Below, in pieces: positions 17,681-27,811 of a stretch of 64,000 nucleotides of DNA. The stretch is taken from positions 62,001-126,000 of the forward strand of contig SJCO01000002.1 of NCBI GenBank assembly GCA_005217565.1, in the 5' to 3' direction. Made by a program: the position numbers and the translations under genes. This stretch comes from Puteibacter caeruleilacunae. GTDB taxonomy: Bacteria > Bacteroidota > Bacteroidia > Bacteroidales > Prolixibacteraceae. The stretch's first letter is position 1; each line of letters starts with the position of its first letter. The notes under the pieces were generated by a model, which searched no databases, had not been told where the DNA came from, and saw nothing but the letters and a program-made list of their open reading frames with translations.

Positions 17681-19249
17681 CTAGTAAACACTCTCGGTTG
17701 GTCTTAGTAATACCCTAAATGGTACTAACCTGAAAGACGGTGAATCACCTGCAGTCTCAAATCGTACAAACACCTGATCAGGATCTCCGTCCTCATGGGT
17801 ATAATACCCAATCACTTTATCCCAGGTCAAATCGTTTGGATCCTTCCCCCAGTTAAATCCACTACCTTGCTTACCAACAGGCTTACCAATTGGTTGACCA
17901 TTCACATAAACCTGGACATTAGGATGCTTCCAATCACGTAACGAGAAAGTGACTTCATACGTTCCTGGAACTAAATTACGAACAACAAGACTCTTCTCTC
18001 CATTTGATTCTATCTCCTGAACAGGTAAACATTCCATCCAAAGGTTACGTGTAGATGGATCATCCAATGTTGTTTTATTAACAGTCTCTTCATTAATCTG
18101 AACCCATGCTACACCTCCATGACCAGCATCCACAATTGCTCCACCAACTGGAGGATCCGCTACACCTTCTCCGAACACAAAATAATCTTCATGCATTTGG
18201 TCAGTCATCATGCTATTGTACCAAATACCTGGCCAGTAATTAAGCACTCCCATATATTTGTACAAGGGAACTTTAAAACCAGAAATTGTTGCAGCAACAC
18301 CATTACTTACACTAGTGGTACCTGTAATATCTCCTTGTTTATCAGAAATCCAAACCTGTCCTCCAAGTGATTCCATCTTTTCCGGAACATTCGCTTCATC
18401 AATGATTCCCTCATAAACCATCGCACTAAACAGCCAATCCTGAACCATTAGTGTATCCTCAGCCTGGGGATAATGTCCCATCTTCGATTGCATATAATCA
18501 AACACCTGCTCTCGAGCTGCCAGAAACTGTTCATTAGTAGGAATCATCACAGAATACGTTTCTGATTCATCCGAAAAATCACCTGAAAAAGAGAATATGT
18601 CATTGGTATAAACCCAAACAGTGTCGTAAATGGTATTTCCCAGAGCATCCATATCAACAGGCAAACTATTCTCTTTATCAAAAATCTTGAGTTCATTCGC
18701 CATCAATGTATCTCTAATCAATGAATAATCATCACCCAACGACAGTACATAGTCGTACAGATTGGCCTCCGGAAGTATAGGAGCATCTACAATAATTAAT
18801 GATCCATTCTTGCAAAGCTTTTGTGCAGGATCAATACCAATCTCCTCATTTACAGTATAAGCATCATCTTGTTCTGCAACACGAATATATTTTGAATTCA
18901 ATGTTCTGTAACGCTCTTCCTCTTGAAGATTCGCCAGAACAATATTTGACGATACCATGTGATTTTTAACAAACGCTGTTTTCTCCTCATCACTCATAGA
19001 AGAACCATCGAAAGTCCCGTTTTTAGGTGCAAACAAGGTTAACACCTCTTTCCCCTGTAAACGATCAGTCAGCTCAACCTGCTTCATCAAATCGATAAAC
19101 TGGTTAATCTCATTATCATCTGAGGCAGCATCCCATACCGTTTGATCTGATACGACAGCATCCTGAGTATCATAATAATTTCCCCATCGATCCTGCTCGC
19201 ATGATACGAATCCCAGGCAAATCAATAGTAGGTATAATATTCTATTCAT
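17681..19249 (-). CDS. Fasciclin (Fas1) domain lipoprotein C
   Basis: This 522-residue lipoprotein has its lipobox at Cys17 (CLGFVSCEQDRWGNYY). A first Fas1 domain spans about 35-165 (INQFIDLMKQVELTDRLQGKEVLTLFAPKNGTF). A second, more divergent one spans about 170-360 and contains YSVMIPTNEQFLAAREQVF. The last 130 residues form a separate beta domain (LVPGTYEVTFSLRDWKHPNVQVYVNG) that resembles the C-terminal domain of fasciclin B and a carbohydrate-binding fold. Fas1 domains mediate adhesion or protein contacts. Its place between two SusCD pairs suggests it is a surface glycan-binding protein in the SusE/F position; that is inference. Confidence 0.8.
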   Translation of the reverse strand: MNRILYLLLICLGFVSCEQDRWGNYYDTQDAVVSDQTVWDAASDDNEINQFIDLMKQVELTDRLQGKEVLTLFAPKNGTFDGSSMSDEEKTAFVKNHMVSSNIVLANLQEEERYRTLNSKYIRVAEQDDAYTVNEEIGIDPAQKLCKNGSLIIVDAPILPEANLYDYVLSLGDDYSLIRDTLMANELKIFDKENSLPVDMDALGNTIYDTVWVYTNDIFSFSGDFSDESETYSVMIPTNEQFLAAREQVFDYMQSKMGHYPQAEDTLMVQDWLFSAMVYEGIIDEANVPEKMESLGGQVWISDKQGDITGTTSVSNGVAATISGFKVPLYKYMGVLNYWPGIWYNSMMTDQMHEDYFVFGEGVADPPVGGAIVDAGHGGVAWVQINEETVNKTTLDDPSTRNLWMECLPVQEIESNGEKSLVVRNLVPGTYEVTFSLRDWKHPNVQVYVNGQPIGKPVGKQGSGFNWGKDPNDLTWDKVIGYYTHEDGDPDQVFVRFETAGDSPSFRLVPFRVLLRPTESVY

Positions 19250-19281
19250 ACTTTTTACTTTTAAATTTCAACTAAAAAACA

Positions 19282-20889
19282 CTACTCAACTGGCTCAAAA
19301 CGAATATGATGCAATTGAAAGATCCATCCTTTGATATAAGATAACTTAATCACATGCTCCTCTGTTTTACCAAAGGTGTAAGTTCCCAGATCTTTATCCT
19401 GATATCCGGCAGCCCACCATCCATGGTTATAAATTGGGCCTTTCTGACCATCAACAAAAGTCTGGAATGTAGCACGACCAGGTGCATTAATGATACCCAG
19501 ATAGACTTTGTATTTACCCTTAACAATTGTTGGAGGTCTTAATTCTATCCAGCCATTCTTTTCAGCCGTATAGAAACGAATAAAATCGGATGGATTAACT
19601 TCACAAGTCACAGGCGAGTTCGGTCCAGGCTTAGTCATATTAAATCGCTGATCATACGAAATCCCAGCTCCTTCAGTCATTGGTGTTATCTTCCACTTGA
19701 TTCTCTCAACATCTACTTCATTTATTGATCTAGATGAATTATCTAAGCCATCTCTATAAAATGGCAACCCAGATATTTCAGGATTATCTTCTGTTAGAAC
19801 CCAAACAATTTCTGTTGGCTTAGGTGTATAAACTGGCATTTCCTGCTTAATTACATGATAAACCCCATTCTTAGCCAGGTTATTCATATTTTCAGTATTA
19901 AGCTCAACCTTATAATTCAGCTCCTCATCGTCGTTGAAAAGAATCTCCTGATTCTCTTCACTAACAGTTGCCAACTCGCCTTCCACTGCAGTTAAAACAT
20001 TACGCTTTTTATTCTCTGTTGGAAACGTTGATAAATCACCATACGAAAGTCCTCCATTTAAAATGTGGTAACCAACAAACATATTTAATGAATCTTTAGC
20101 ATCCTTATAGTTTCCTATATCACTATACTTGTTGGCCAGATCCTGAAATGAATTCACTCCATTAGCTGCAAACACATCATTGGAAACTCCCAGAATGGTA
20201 TAAAACTTCAGGTTATTTTTATCCATCTCAGACAAGAAATCACTCCATCCTGTTTTTTCCAATGCCTCTGCAAATAAAGTTAAAGTCTCATCTTTCTTAA
20301 TCTGCTCATACAACGACTCGGTAACAACCGTCAATACCTTATCAATCTTATGCGCAACACCATTAATCACCTCAATATCCTTTTCGACAATTAATGCTTC
20401 ATCATTTACATAGATGGAGTTAATACCAGCATCACCATACTTGGTAATCAACTTATCTCCAGTAAATGTAGTATCCGGAATATAACCTTCAATAAAATTG
20501 GTATGCATAAATTTAGTATTCAATGTATGGTATTTCACCACCTCTTTCAAATACTCCTTATCAAAATCAGACACTTGCGACTTCCCATGCTCCTGCATAA
20601 AAGCGGTCATCGCATCATTATCTGGCACAAAAGCAGTATAAGTTCCACCAACATTGAAGGCATTATATAAGTCAGTCTCTTTAAGTGCCTCAATCCAGAG
20701 TGAGAAATCATTTGGTCGACTCTCCAAATACAGTCCGATCGGCAGGTCTTCATTCACAGAAAAATTCTGATCTATATCTCGTTCACAGCCCACCGCTATT
20801 ACCAGGAGACACACAACACAGCTAATTGCAGTTAACTGTCGCAAAAATTTGTAGTCAGCTTTCTGTTTATATCTTAGTAACATCTTCAT
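19282..20889 (-). CDS. Fasciclin (Fas1) domain lipoprotein B
   Basis: This 535-residue lipoprotein has its lipobox at Cys35 (LLVIAVGCERDID) after a long charged n-region. Fas1 domain 1 spans about 50-185 (FSLWIEALKETDLYNAFNVGGTYTAFVPDNDAM). Fas1 domain 2 spans about 195-350 (LTLFAEALEKTGW, then NGVYHVIKQEMP). The C-terminal 170 residues form a beta domain with GKYKVYLGIINAPGRATFQTFVDG, similar in plan to the end of fasciclin C. The start overlaps the SusD1 stop by 23 bases, so translation is coupled; Met3 is an equally good start. The domain plan and operon position point to a surface glycan-binding accessory protein. Confidence 0.8.
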   Translation of the reverse strand: MKMLLRYKQKADYKFLRQLTAISCVVCLLVIAVGCERDIDQNFSVNEDLPIGLYLESRPNDFSLWIEALKETDLYNAFNVGGTYTAFVPDNDAMTAFMQEHGKSQVSDFDKEYLKEVVKYHTLNTKFMHTNFIEGYIPDTTFTGDKLITKYGDAGINSIYVNDEALIVEKDIEVINGVAHKIDKVLTVVTESLYEQIKKDETLTLFAEALEKTGWSDFLSEMDKNNLKFYTILGVSNDVFAANGVNSFQDLANKYSDIGNYKDAKDSLNMFVGYHILNGGLSYGDLSTFPTENKKRNVLTAVEGELATVSEENQEILFNDDEELNYKVELNTENMNNLAKNGVYHVIKQEMPVYTPKPTEIVWVLTEDNPEISGLPFYRDGLDNSSRSINEVDVERIKWKITPMTEGAGISYDQRFNMTKPGPNSPVTCEVNPSDFIRFYTAEKNGWIELRPPTIVKGKYKVYLGIINAPGRATFQTFVDGQKGPIYNHGWWAAGYQDKDLGTYTFGKTEEHVIKLSYIKGWIFQLHHIRFEPVE

Positions 20890-22345
20890 AGTATGGATTT
20901 TGAATCAGTTTATCATTATTCTTTAACTCATCAATATGAATCGGTAAGTAGTAGCTATTAGGATCTGTAAGCTTACTCTTCATTACAGGTAAATCTTTTG
21001 CTGAAGCATTAATTAATACTGCACTCATCAACATATCTTTACGCTCATAATTGTTTCGTTTGGCAATTCTCAACAGATCAAACCATTCTTTACCTTCACC
21101 GACAAACTCTCTTGTTCTCTCCTGTAAGATAAAGTCCTCCAGAGAAACTTTATCCATCGAAACTGATACAGATGACTCAATTCCCCTGGCAGCCCTCAAC
21201 TCTTCAAGAATATCCACAGCCTCGCCAAACTTTTGCTGCTCAGTTAAAGCCTCAGCCAAAATTAAATACATATCTGAAATACGATAAATACTCCAGTTGG
21301 CATCCCGCTCATAATCTGATCGTTTAAATACTTCAACTGGTTCCAATGTAAATGGAGCACTACCCCAGTATTTATATACCTCTCCAAAGTATACACTTCC
21401 ATATCTTCTAGCATCCTCCAGATCATCATATACAGGTTCCTCTTCCGTATCAAACATCAAAGAGACACGAAATAATGGACTTTGATAGAACCAGGAATAT
21501 AAGTCACCTTTTTGATTGTACTTGGTCGAAAACTGTAGTTCGAAGATACCTTCCACCGAGTTCCCCGGATAAAATATGCTAAACCATCCCTCGGGTGGCG
21601 TAAGGAAAGCCGGACCATTTTTAATCACATCGGTTGCCACTTCCTCAGCCTTTTGGTAATTATCCATCCACAAGTAAACATCAGCAAGTAATGCCTTGAT
21701 TGACCACTGCGTAGCACGCCCTTTGACATACTCTAACTTGTCGTAGCTTAATTTTGCAGTTGATACAGCCTGATTCAAATCAGCAACAATTTGATTAAGT
21801 ACTTCTTCCTGTGTAGACTTAGCCATTGTAAACTCCTGTGCATCGGTTTCATATGGTTCTGTAATTAAGGGCACATCGCCCCAGGTTCTCACCAAATAAA
21901 AATAATTCAATGCACGAAGAAACAAAGCCTCTGATTGATATGCTTTTAATTCTCCTTCATAAAATATAGGGTCATTCGCCTCGGCAGTAGGAGCCATTTT
22001 ATAAACAGTATTAGCATATCCTATAGCCTTATAATAGTTACTCCATTTAGTCCATTTATTTGAAGGGAGAATATCAAACTCATCAATCTTCCGGGCATCT
22101 CCATCATTTCCAACAGCTTTTAATACCGGACCTCGTACTTCCCCGTGAACAATCATAGCATGAACCCCTTCACGAGTCGCATTATATGCAGCAGCGAGCA
22201 TCCCCTCTACATCCTCTTTTGACTCCCAGAATTCATCTTTTAGAATCTTATCTTCAGGCAACACATCTAACCACTCGTTACACCCTGTGGTCATTGCCAT
22301 AGTTACCCCCATAAGAGCAACATATATTATTGTTTTAATTTTCAT
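20867..22345 (-). CDS. SusD/RagB-like surface glycan-binding lipoprotein (SusD1)
   Basis: This 492-residue lipoprotein has its lipobox at Cys22 (AMTTGCNEWLDVLPED), a textbook SusD start. The WSNYYKAIGYANTVYKMAP helix, SEALFLRALNYFYLVRTWGDVPLI and the C-terminal RTREFVGEGKEWFDLLRIAKRNN motif place it in the SusD family with confidence. It pairs with SusC1, which ends 10 bases upstream, and it overlaps the next gene, fasciclin B. The length is slightly below that of many SusD proteins. The ligand is unknown. Confidence 0.95.
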   Translation of the reverse strand: MKIKTIIYVALMGVTMAMTTGCNEWLDVLPEDKILKDEFWESKEDVEGMLAAAYNATREGVHAMIVHGEVRGPVLKAVGNDGDARKIDEFDILPSNKWTKWSNYYKAIGYANTVYKMAPTAEANDPIFYEGELKAYQSEALFLRALNYFYLVRTWGDVPLITEPYETDAQEFTMAKSTQEEVLNQIVADLNQAVSTAKLSYDKLEYVKGRATQWSIKALLADVYLWMDNYQKAEEVATDVIKNGPAFLTPPEGWFSIFYPGNSVEGIFELQFSTKYNQKGDLYSWFYQSPLFRVSLMFDTEEEPVYDDLEDARRYGSVYFGEVYKYWGSAPFTLEPVEVFKRSDYERDANWSIYRISDMYLILAEALTEQQKFGEAVDILEELRAARGIESSVSVSMDKVSLEDFILQERTREFVGEGKEWFDLLRIAKRNNYERKDMLMSAVLINASAKDLPVMKSKLTDPNSYYLPIHIDELKNNDKLIQNPYYEDVTKI

Positions 22346-22355
22346 ACCTAAACGC

Positions 22356-25300
22356 TTAGAATTTCACATTAAGTCCGAAAGTATATCGCTTCGATCTTGG
22401 AGTCTTGGAACGATCCGCTCCAATCAACTTAGTCCAGCTACCACCAATACTAACCTCAGGATCCTGTCCGTTGTAGTTCGTTAAAGTCCACAAATCATAA
22501 CCCGAAACAAATAAATTAATACGCTCAACACCGAATCGCTTCAACCATGGTTTCTTTTCCATCTTGTAGTTTAAGGTCAGTGTCTTTAATCTCATGAACG
22601 ATCCATCTTCTACAAAGCGGTCTGACCCCATAAAATTATACCCCACTTTATACAGTGCTCTAGGTATATCTGTTTGGTCACCTGCAATTCTCCAGCGACT
22701 CAACACTGCAGTACTTTGATTATCCTTCCCGTACATATTCTCTGTATCCATACGAGCCAGGTTTACGATCTCTTGTCCTACGTTAAAACTAAAGAAAGCA
22801 TTAAGAGAAAGGCTTTTGTAACGAACATAAGGGCCAATACCACCCATTAAATCTGGCATACCATTACCCAAATAAACCACATCATATTCATCAATTACCC
22901 CATCAAAATTGATATCACGATATTTAGCATCTCCTGCCTTATAAGCATAGTTAGTAGTCATCATTTGTACCGGATCACCTGATAAGGATTGAATCACGTT
23001 ACCATTTTTATCGGTCGCATAAGTCTCATCTTCGGTTGAATACACACCGTCACAGATAAATCCATAGAACGCTCCAATTGGGTCACCTAAACGAAGTGTT
23101 CTGGCATAACTATCTTCTCCATTTTTAAGCGAGAACTTGTTGGTTCCAAAATTAGATGGATAAGAAAGAATCTCATTAAAGTTTTGAGCAAGGTTAATCC
23201 TACATCTTACACTCCAGGCTTTGTCCTGGTACAATCTGGCATTAGCAGTGAATTCCCAACCATAGTTACGGGCACCGCCCATATTCATGTATTTAACTTT
23301 GTCAAACCCTGTAGATCCCGGAAGAGCAACATCTTTGAAAAGCATATCATCAGTCTTTTTGTCATAAACATCCAAACTGAACTCATATTTATAATTCTTT
23401 AATGCGAGATTTAATCCTGCATTAAACTGTGACACAGTCTCATAAGTCAACTTATCCAACTGTATATCATCTGGCTTAACAACAGGCATATCATAATATC
23501 CGCCAGATGCACTATAAGTTGAATGAGCTCCACCTCCAGGAAGGTTACCACTCTTACCCCAGCTAAATCTTACTTTAAAATCGTCCAGCCACTCTCGTTG
23601 GGCAAAATCCTCTGAAGAAATCCTCCAGGCTAATGCCACACTTGGGAATAATCCCCATCGCACATCCTTACCGATCGCGGAGTTACCACTGGTACGAAGT
23701 CCTAAATCAATGATATAACGATCATCATATTTATAGTGAAAACGTGTGAGAACCGATCCTGAACGTCCTTCACTGGTTCCTGACGATAGTTCCTGAATTA
23801 CACCTCCTGCTGATGGGTCGGTCACCTGACTTGAATTCAATCCACTAACAGCACCACTATATGCATCCGACGTACTCATACGGGTTGTTGTGGCCAATAA
23901 GCCATTCACTTCATGCTTCTCATTAAATACTTTATAAAAGTTCAACTTATTATAAATATATACAGAGAAAGATTCGGTTGTTCCATCAACCGCTTTGTTC
24001 GCATTCCCCTTATTCCATGGAATACCTGTTACAACCTGAGGTAAAAACTTCTTATTCTGCGTATTGTTCAAATCGAACGACACATCCCCCTGATAAGTAA
24101 AGCCTTCAATAAAATTGTACTTTACACGGAAAGTACTGCGAATTCTACTATTAAGGACTTCGTTAGACGACTCATTTACCGCTGCTACAGGATTATAATA
24201 ATCAGTCAGGCTTCCTTGCCAGTTTTGATTATTGTTATCTGCAGTAAAATAGATATCAGTCATATTTCCTTCTTCATCAATCTCATATGGACTCATTCCC
24301 GGATTTTTGATTAAAGCGAGACCTCGAACACTTTTCCATTCATCCTGAGAAAATGGAGCATCCTTTGTACTGGTAGCAAAAGAAAAGTCAGTTGAAAAAA
24401 CTAACTTACGGGATACATTATAATCAATATTAATTCTACTGGTAAAACGGTCTAATCCAGTACCAATAGTTGTTCCTTTATCTGTAAGATATCCCATTGA
24501 TACGTAGTAACGAGCGCGGTCTCCCCCCCCACTCATCGATAGGTTATAGTCCTGAGTCATCGATTGACGAGTAATCAGGTCTGTCCAATCTGTTTCAGCA
24601 TTAAACTCATCGAAATACTTAAAGTTAGGATTCAAATAATCCTGAAGATCATTGTACTCATACTCTAAATTTTCATATGCTATTTCAGACACAAAATCCT
24701 TCATCCGGTTCCACATGGCATCCTGCTGCAATGCATAGTACTGATTACGATTCAACAATGGAATAGGATCGGGCTCTTCTCTAACACTAAATTTAGAAGA
24801 AAAGTTAATGGATGTTTTTCCAACGCGACCACGTTTTGAAGAAATAACCAAAACACCATTTGATCCTCGCTCACCCCAAATCGCTGTGGCTGCAGCATCT
24901 TTTAATACCTCAATACTCTTGATATCCTCTGGAGCAATATTCACCAATGATCCAAAATCTTCCTCATTGGCTGTTGCAAAGTCAAAGTCATCGGAAATAT
25001 TAGTTTCAAATGGAATCCCATCCACAACAATCAGTGGTTCGTTATTTCCATTCAACGATGCGGTACCTCTAATACGTATAGCGGTTCCGGAACCAGGATC
25101 TCCTGAGTTTGCTATAATGTTTACGTTGGCCAAACGACCAGACATTGCCTCTTCCAGAGACGTAACACCTACTCCTTCAACCTCAGCCATGTCAAAATTC
25201 TCACGTGCAGTTGCCATATCTCGACTATCAATTGGCATAAATCCATCGCTCTTCTTTTCTCTTGCAATCACAGAAATCTCATCAATAGTAGAATGCTGTT

Positions 25301-25601
25301 CCTGCATTGTAATATTAATAACACTTCTTCCTTTAACATCAAGTGTCTGTGATTTCATCCCGATGAAAGAGAACTGTAGACGTCCATTTGACCCTACTTT
25401 AATAAAATAACGTCCATCAAAATCGGTTATTGATCCATCTACAACACGATCATCTTCATTTAAAACCGCCACAGTTACACCAATCAGAGGTTCCTTATTT
25501 TCATCAACTACCGTACCTCTAACATTGATCACACCCTGTGCCAATCCCGTCCTAAGAAATACCAGGCACAACAGGGGTAATAGTATGATTATTTTTTTCA
25601 T
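22356..25601 (-). CDS. SusC/RagA-like TonB-dependent transporter (SusC1)
   Basis: This 1081-residue outer-membrane transporter has a signal peptide (cleavage near GLAQ), a carboxypeptidase-regulatory-like domain (INVRGTVVDENKEPLIGVTV), and a plug with MSGRLANVNIIANSGDPGSG, IRIRGTASLNGNNEPLIVVDG and IEVLKDAAATAIWGERGSNGV, all SusC signatures. A long barrel follows, with the late GMPDLMGGIGPYVRYKSLSLNAF segment and a terminal RYTFGLNVKF. It imports a glycan across the outer membrane together with SusD1. It starts 11 bases after fasciclin A, so it is not the first gene of the operon as susC usually is. Confidence 0.96.
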   Translation of the reverse strand: MKKIIILLPLLCLVFLRTGLAQGVINVRGTVVDENKEPLIGVTVAVLNEDDRVVDGSITDFDGRYFIKVGSNGRLQFSFIGMKSQTLDVKGRSVINITMQEQHSTIDEISVIAREKKSDGFMPIDSRDMATARENFDMAEVEGVGVTSLEEAMSGRLANVNIIANSGDPGSGTAIRIRGTASLNGNNEPLIVVDGIPFETNISDDFDFATANEEDFGSLVNIAPEDIKSIEVLKDAAATAIWGERGSNGVLVISSKRGRVGKTSINFSSKFSVREEPDPIPLLNRNQYYALQQDAMWNRMKDFVSEIAYENLEYEYNDLQDYLNPNFKYFDEFNAETDWTDLITRQSMTQDYNLSMSGGGDRARYYVSMGYLTDKGTTIGTGLDRFTSRINIDYNVSRKLVFSTDFSFATSTKDAPFSQDEWKSVRGLALIKNPGMSPYEIDEEGNMTDIYFTADNNNQNWQGSLTDYYNPVAAVNESSNEVLNSRIRSTFRVKYNFIEGFTYQGDVSFDLNNTQNKKFLPQVVTGIPWNKGNANKAVDGTTESFSVYIYNKLNFYKVFNEKHEVNGLLATTTRMSTSDAYSGAVSGLNSSQVTDPSAGGVIQELSSGTSEGRSGSVLTRFHYKYDDRYIIDLGLRTSGNSAIGKDVRWGLFPSVALAWRISSEDFAQREWLDDFKVRFSWGKSGNLPGGGAHSTYSASGGYYDMPVVKPDDIQLDKLTYETVSQFNAGLNLALKNYKYEFSLDVYDKKTDDMLFKDVALPGSTGFDKVKYMNMGGARNYGWEFTANARLYQDKAWSVRCRINLAQNFNEILSYPSNFGTNKFSLKNGEDSYARTLRLGDPIGAFYGFICDGVYSTEDETYATDKNGNVIQSLSGDPVQMMTTNYAYKAGDAKYRDINFDGVIDEYDVVYLGNGMPDLMGGIGPYVRYKSLSLNAFFSFNVGQEIVNLARMDTENMYGKDNQSTAVLSRWRIAGDQTDIPRALYKVGYNFMGSDRFVEDGSFMRLKTLTLNYKMEKKPWLKRFGVERINLFVSGYDLWTLTNYNGQDPEVSIGGSWTKLIGADRSKTPRSKRYTFGLNVKF

Positions 25602-25612
25602 AAATTCTCGTT

Positions 25613-27811
25613 TTAAAATAGCTCATCAATACTGTAAAGCAATCCGTTACTGGCAATCATTACTGGTTCATCAGCATTGGTTTCCAATTCCTTACCAGTT
25701 TTATGACTCTTTACCGTCAAAGATTCAGCATTAGGCGTACAATCAACCTTAACATATGCCTTCTTGGTTACTGTCGAATTTTGAGGATCGAATTGCATGG
25801 TTTCAAACTCCTTACTTTTTGGATCACCTGGAATCAAATAATGAGTCTGACTATTTTCCTGCATCGAAATAAAATATTGTTTACACCACACCTGTAGCTC
25901 ATCAATCTTATCTTCTTTTACCTCGTCCTCATCACTATCTTGTGGCAAAGCCGGAATTAGCCCATTAGCAATACCCTGAGCAATAGCACTATTCGAAGGA
26001 GCCAATACGATAAAATTATCCACGCCTACCAATGAAGACTTTAATTTCCCACCATCCAACAACTCACATTTCTCCAATAAGTTTCCGAATTCACTGAATT
26101 GATCATAACCCGACAATAGGCCTCCAAGCTTATTCTTTGCAGGCGTTAATGGATTTGTTACGTGGTAAGTAATACCATTGATCGGAGTTTCATCTATCTC
26201 CAAAATCTCAGCATATAATTTATCGGTTTCATTAAGATCAGATTCATTAACATACAACTTGTTGTTCTTATATTTAAACAACGAGAAACTCCCTAGATTC
26301 TTAACAATGCCTTCCTGAGAGAAATCAATATTATCATCAATCACTGCAATATGCAGATCCATTAACCTAACAAGATCCTGATAAGGATAATCTTTCCAGC
26401 TTCCATTATCGTTATATTGAATTTTCTCATCTCCTATTGGATAACCTTCATTAGAAACGCGATATCCTTTATCGGTGAAAGCCTCATTGTCGGCAACAAT
26501 AAGCCCTAAACCAATTGATCTGTTATTCACAAGATTTGTGGATTGTGTTTTTTCAACGATCCAGGAAAAAATCGATTCATTAGGATTAAACAATACTGGA
26601 CCAAGAACACTATTGAAAAATGATGGTGAAAGCACCTTATTTAACCCATAAATGACTCCATTACTACCAATATACTGGTAGAAAACATCTGACTCATTAA
26701 ACTCAAAGTTATCTCCCCAGTTTGTCTGCACTGATCCATCTTGAATTTGCTCCAACCATGCATGTTGCTTTGCAATAGCATGTTGCTCAACTAAATACTT
26801 CAAAGTTAGTAAGGGTAACTGAGCAGGATTATCAGCTGATCCTGGTCCGAATTTTTCATCTAAATATGATCTCAATACTTGATCTTGAGGAACAAACATT
26901 GAACCTGAATACCAATGCAGTTTTGCGACACCTACATATTGCAAGGCTGTAGCCATATCCGCTTCCCAAAACGTATTAAATACATCATAATTTTTACGAT
27001 ACAACGAATCAACCCCAAAGGCACCAGCATATTTATTGAACTTTGACATATACTGATAATCACTAAAATAATCATAGATCTCCTTAAACAATGAGAACTC
27101 AGAATTCGAAGTCAACACATCCTCAATATTCATCAAAGGATCTGTCAACTTATCCACTTCATACACATAACCATTGTTAGCTGGAATCTCATAAGTAAGT
27201 ACTTTGGCACCGTTACCCAATACCAAATCACCGTCCCAGGCACCATCACCAAGCAAAAAATCGACACTCTTTTTGGGATCATCCAACTCAATAGCATCAA
27301 AGTAGGTCTGCGTAAAATAAGACACTGTTTTAGGCATATTATATAACCAAACCTTTTTTTGATCCTCACTATTGGTCATCGTTTCTTCATAAGCATCCTT
27401 TGTGTAATAGGACTCTACTCGATAGTATTTACCCTTCATTTGCGGAGAACTACTAAAATGATAAGTTTCCAACTCCTCTTTGTTAAACGATCTTACACAC
27501 ATCGTATAACGAATCGTTGCATCCAGCTCCTTTTCAGGCATATCTTCAACTGAATCATAGCCCTTCTCCGATAAGTAAGCCTTAAAAGCATCATTGTTTG
27601 GAATAAAACAAGTCATCAAAGCCTTGCCATCAAAATCCTCCTTCAATCCCAACCGATCGACTGCCTCAAGATAGATAGAGAATTTCTCCTCCTTCTGCAG
27701 TATTTCATACACCGACCCCGTTAGCCAGTCGGGTTTCTTGTAAAACTCTTTGTCCCGTTCACATCCAAACAGGAGCATAAGAGTCATTAAACCAAAAAGC
27801 ATTTTTCTCAT
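25613..27811 (-). CDS. Fasciclin (Fas1) domain lipoprotein A
   Basis: This 732-residue lipoprotein has its lipobox at Cys17 (LMLLFGCERDKEF). Three or four Fas1-like units can be seen: about 30-225 (FSIYLEAVDRLGLKEDFDGKALMTCFIPNNDAF), about 235-415 (SEFSLFKEIYDYFSDYQYMSKF, GVIYGLNKVL), about 420-560 (ITYHVTNPLTP) and about 575-732 (DQFSEFGNLLEKCELLDGG, NFIVLAPSNSAIAQG). It is the first gene of the Sus-type operon and is preceded by a long leader. First position and size suggest a main surface adhesin or glycan-binding protein of the locus; that role is inferred. It lacks the extra C-terminal beta domain of fasciclins B and C. Confidence 0.82.
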   Translation of the reverse strand: MRKMLFGLMTLMLLFGCERDKEFYKKPDWLTGSVYEILQKEEKFSIYLEAVDRLGLKEDFDGKALMTCFIPNNDAFKAYLSEKGYDSVEDMPEKELDATIRYTMCVRSFNKEELETYHFSSSPQMKGKYYRVESYYTKDAYEETMTNSEDQKKVWLYNMPKTVSYFTQTYFDAIELDDPKKSVDFLLGDGAWDGDLVLGNGAKVLTYEIPANNGYVYEVDKLTDPLMNIEDVLTSNSEFSLFKEIYDYFSDYQYMSKFNKYAGAFGVDSLYRKNYDVFNTFWEADMATALQYVGVAKLHWYSGSMFVPQDQVLRSYLDEKFGPGSADNPAQLPLLTLKYLVEQHAIAKQHAWLEQIQDGSVQTNWGDNFEFNESDVFYQYIGSNGVIYGLNKVLSPSFFNSVLGPVLFNPNESIFSWIVEKTQSTNLVNNRSIGLGLIVADNEAFTDKGYRVSNEGYPIGDEKIQYNDNGSWKDYPYQDLVRLMDLHIAVIDDNIDFSQEGIVKNLGSFSLFKYKNNKLYVNESDLNETDKLYAEILEIDETPINGITYHVTNPLTPAKNKLGGLLSGYDQFSEFGNLLEKCELLDGGKLKSSLVGVDNFIVLAPSNSAIAQGIANGLIPALPQDSDEDEVKEDKIDELQVWCKQYFISMQENSQTHYLIPGDPKSKEFETMQFDPQNSTVTKKAYVKVDCTPNAESLTVKSHKTGKELETNADEPVMIASNGLLYSIDELF

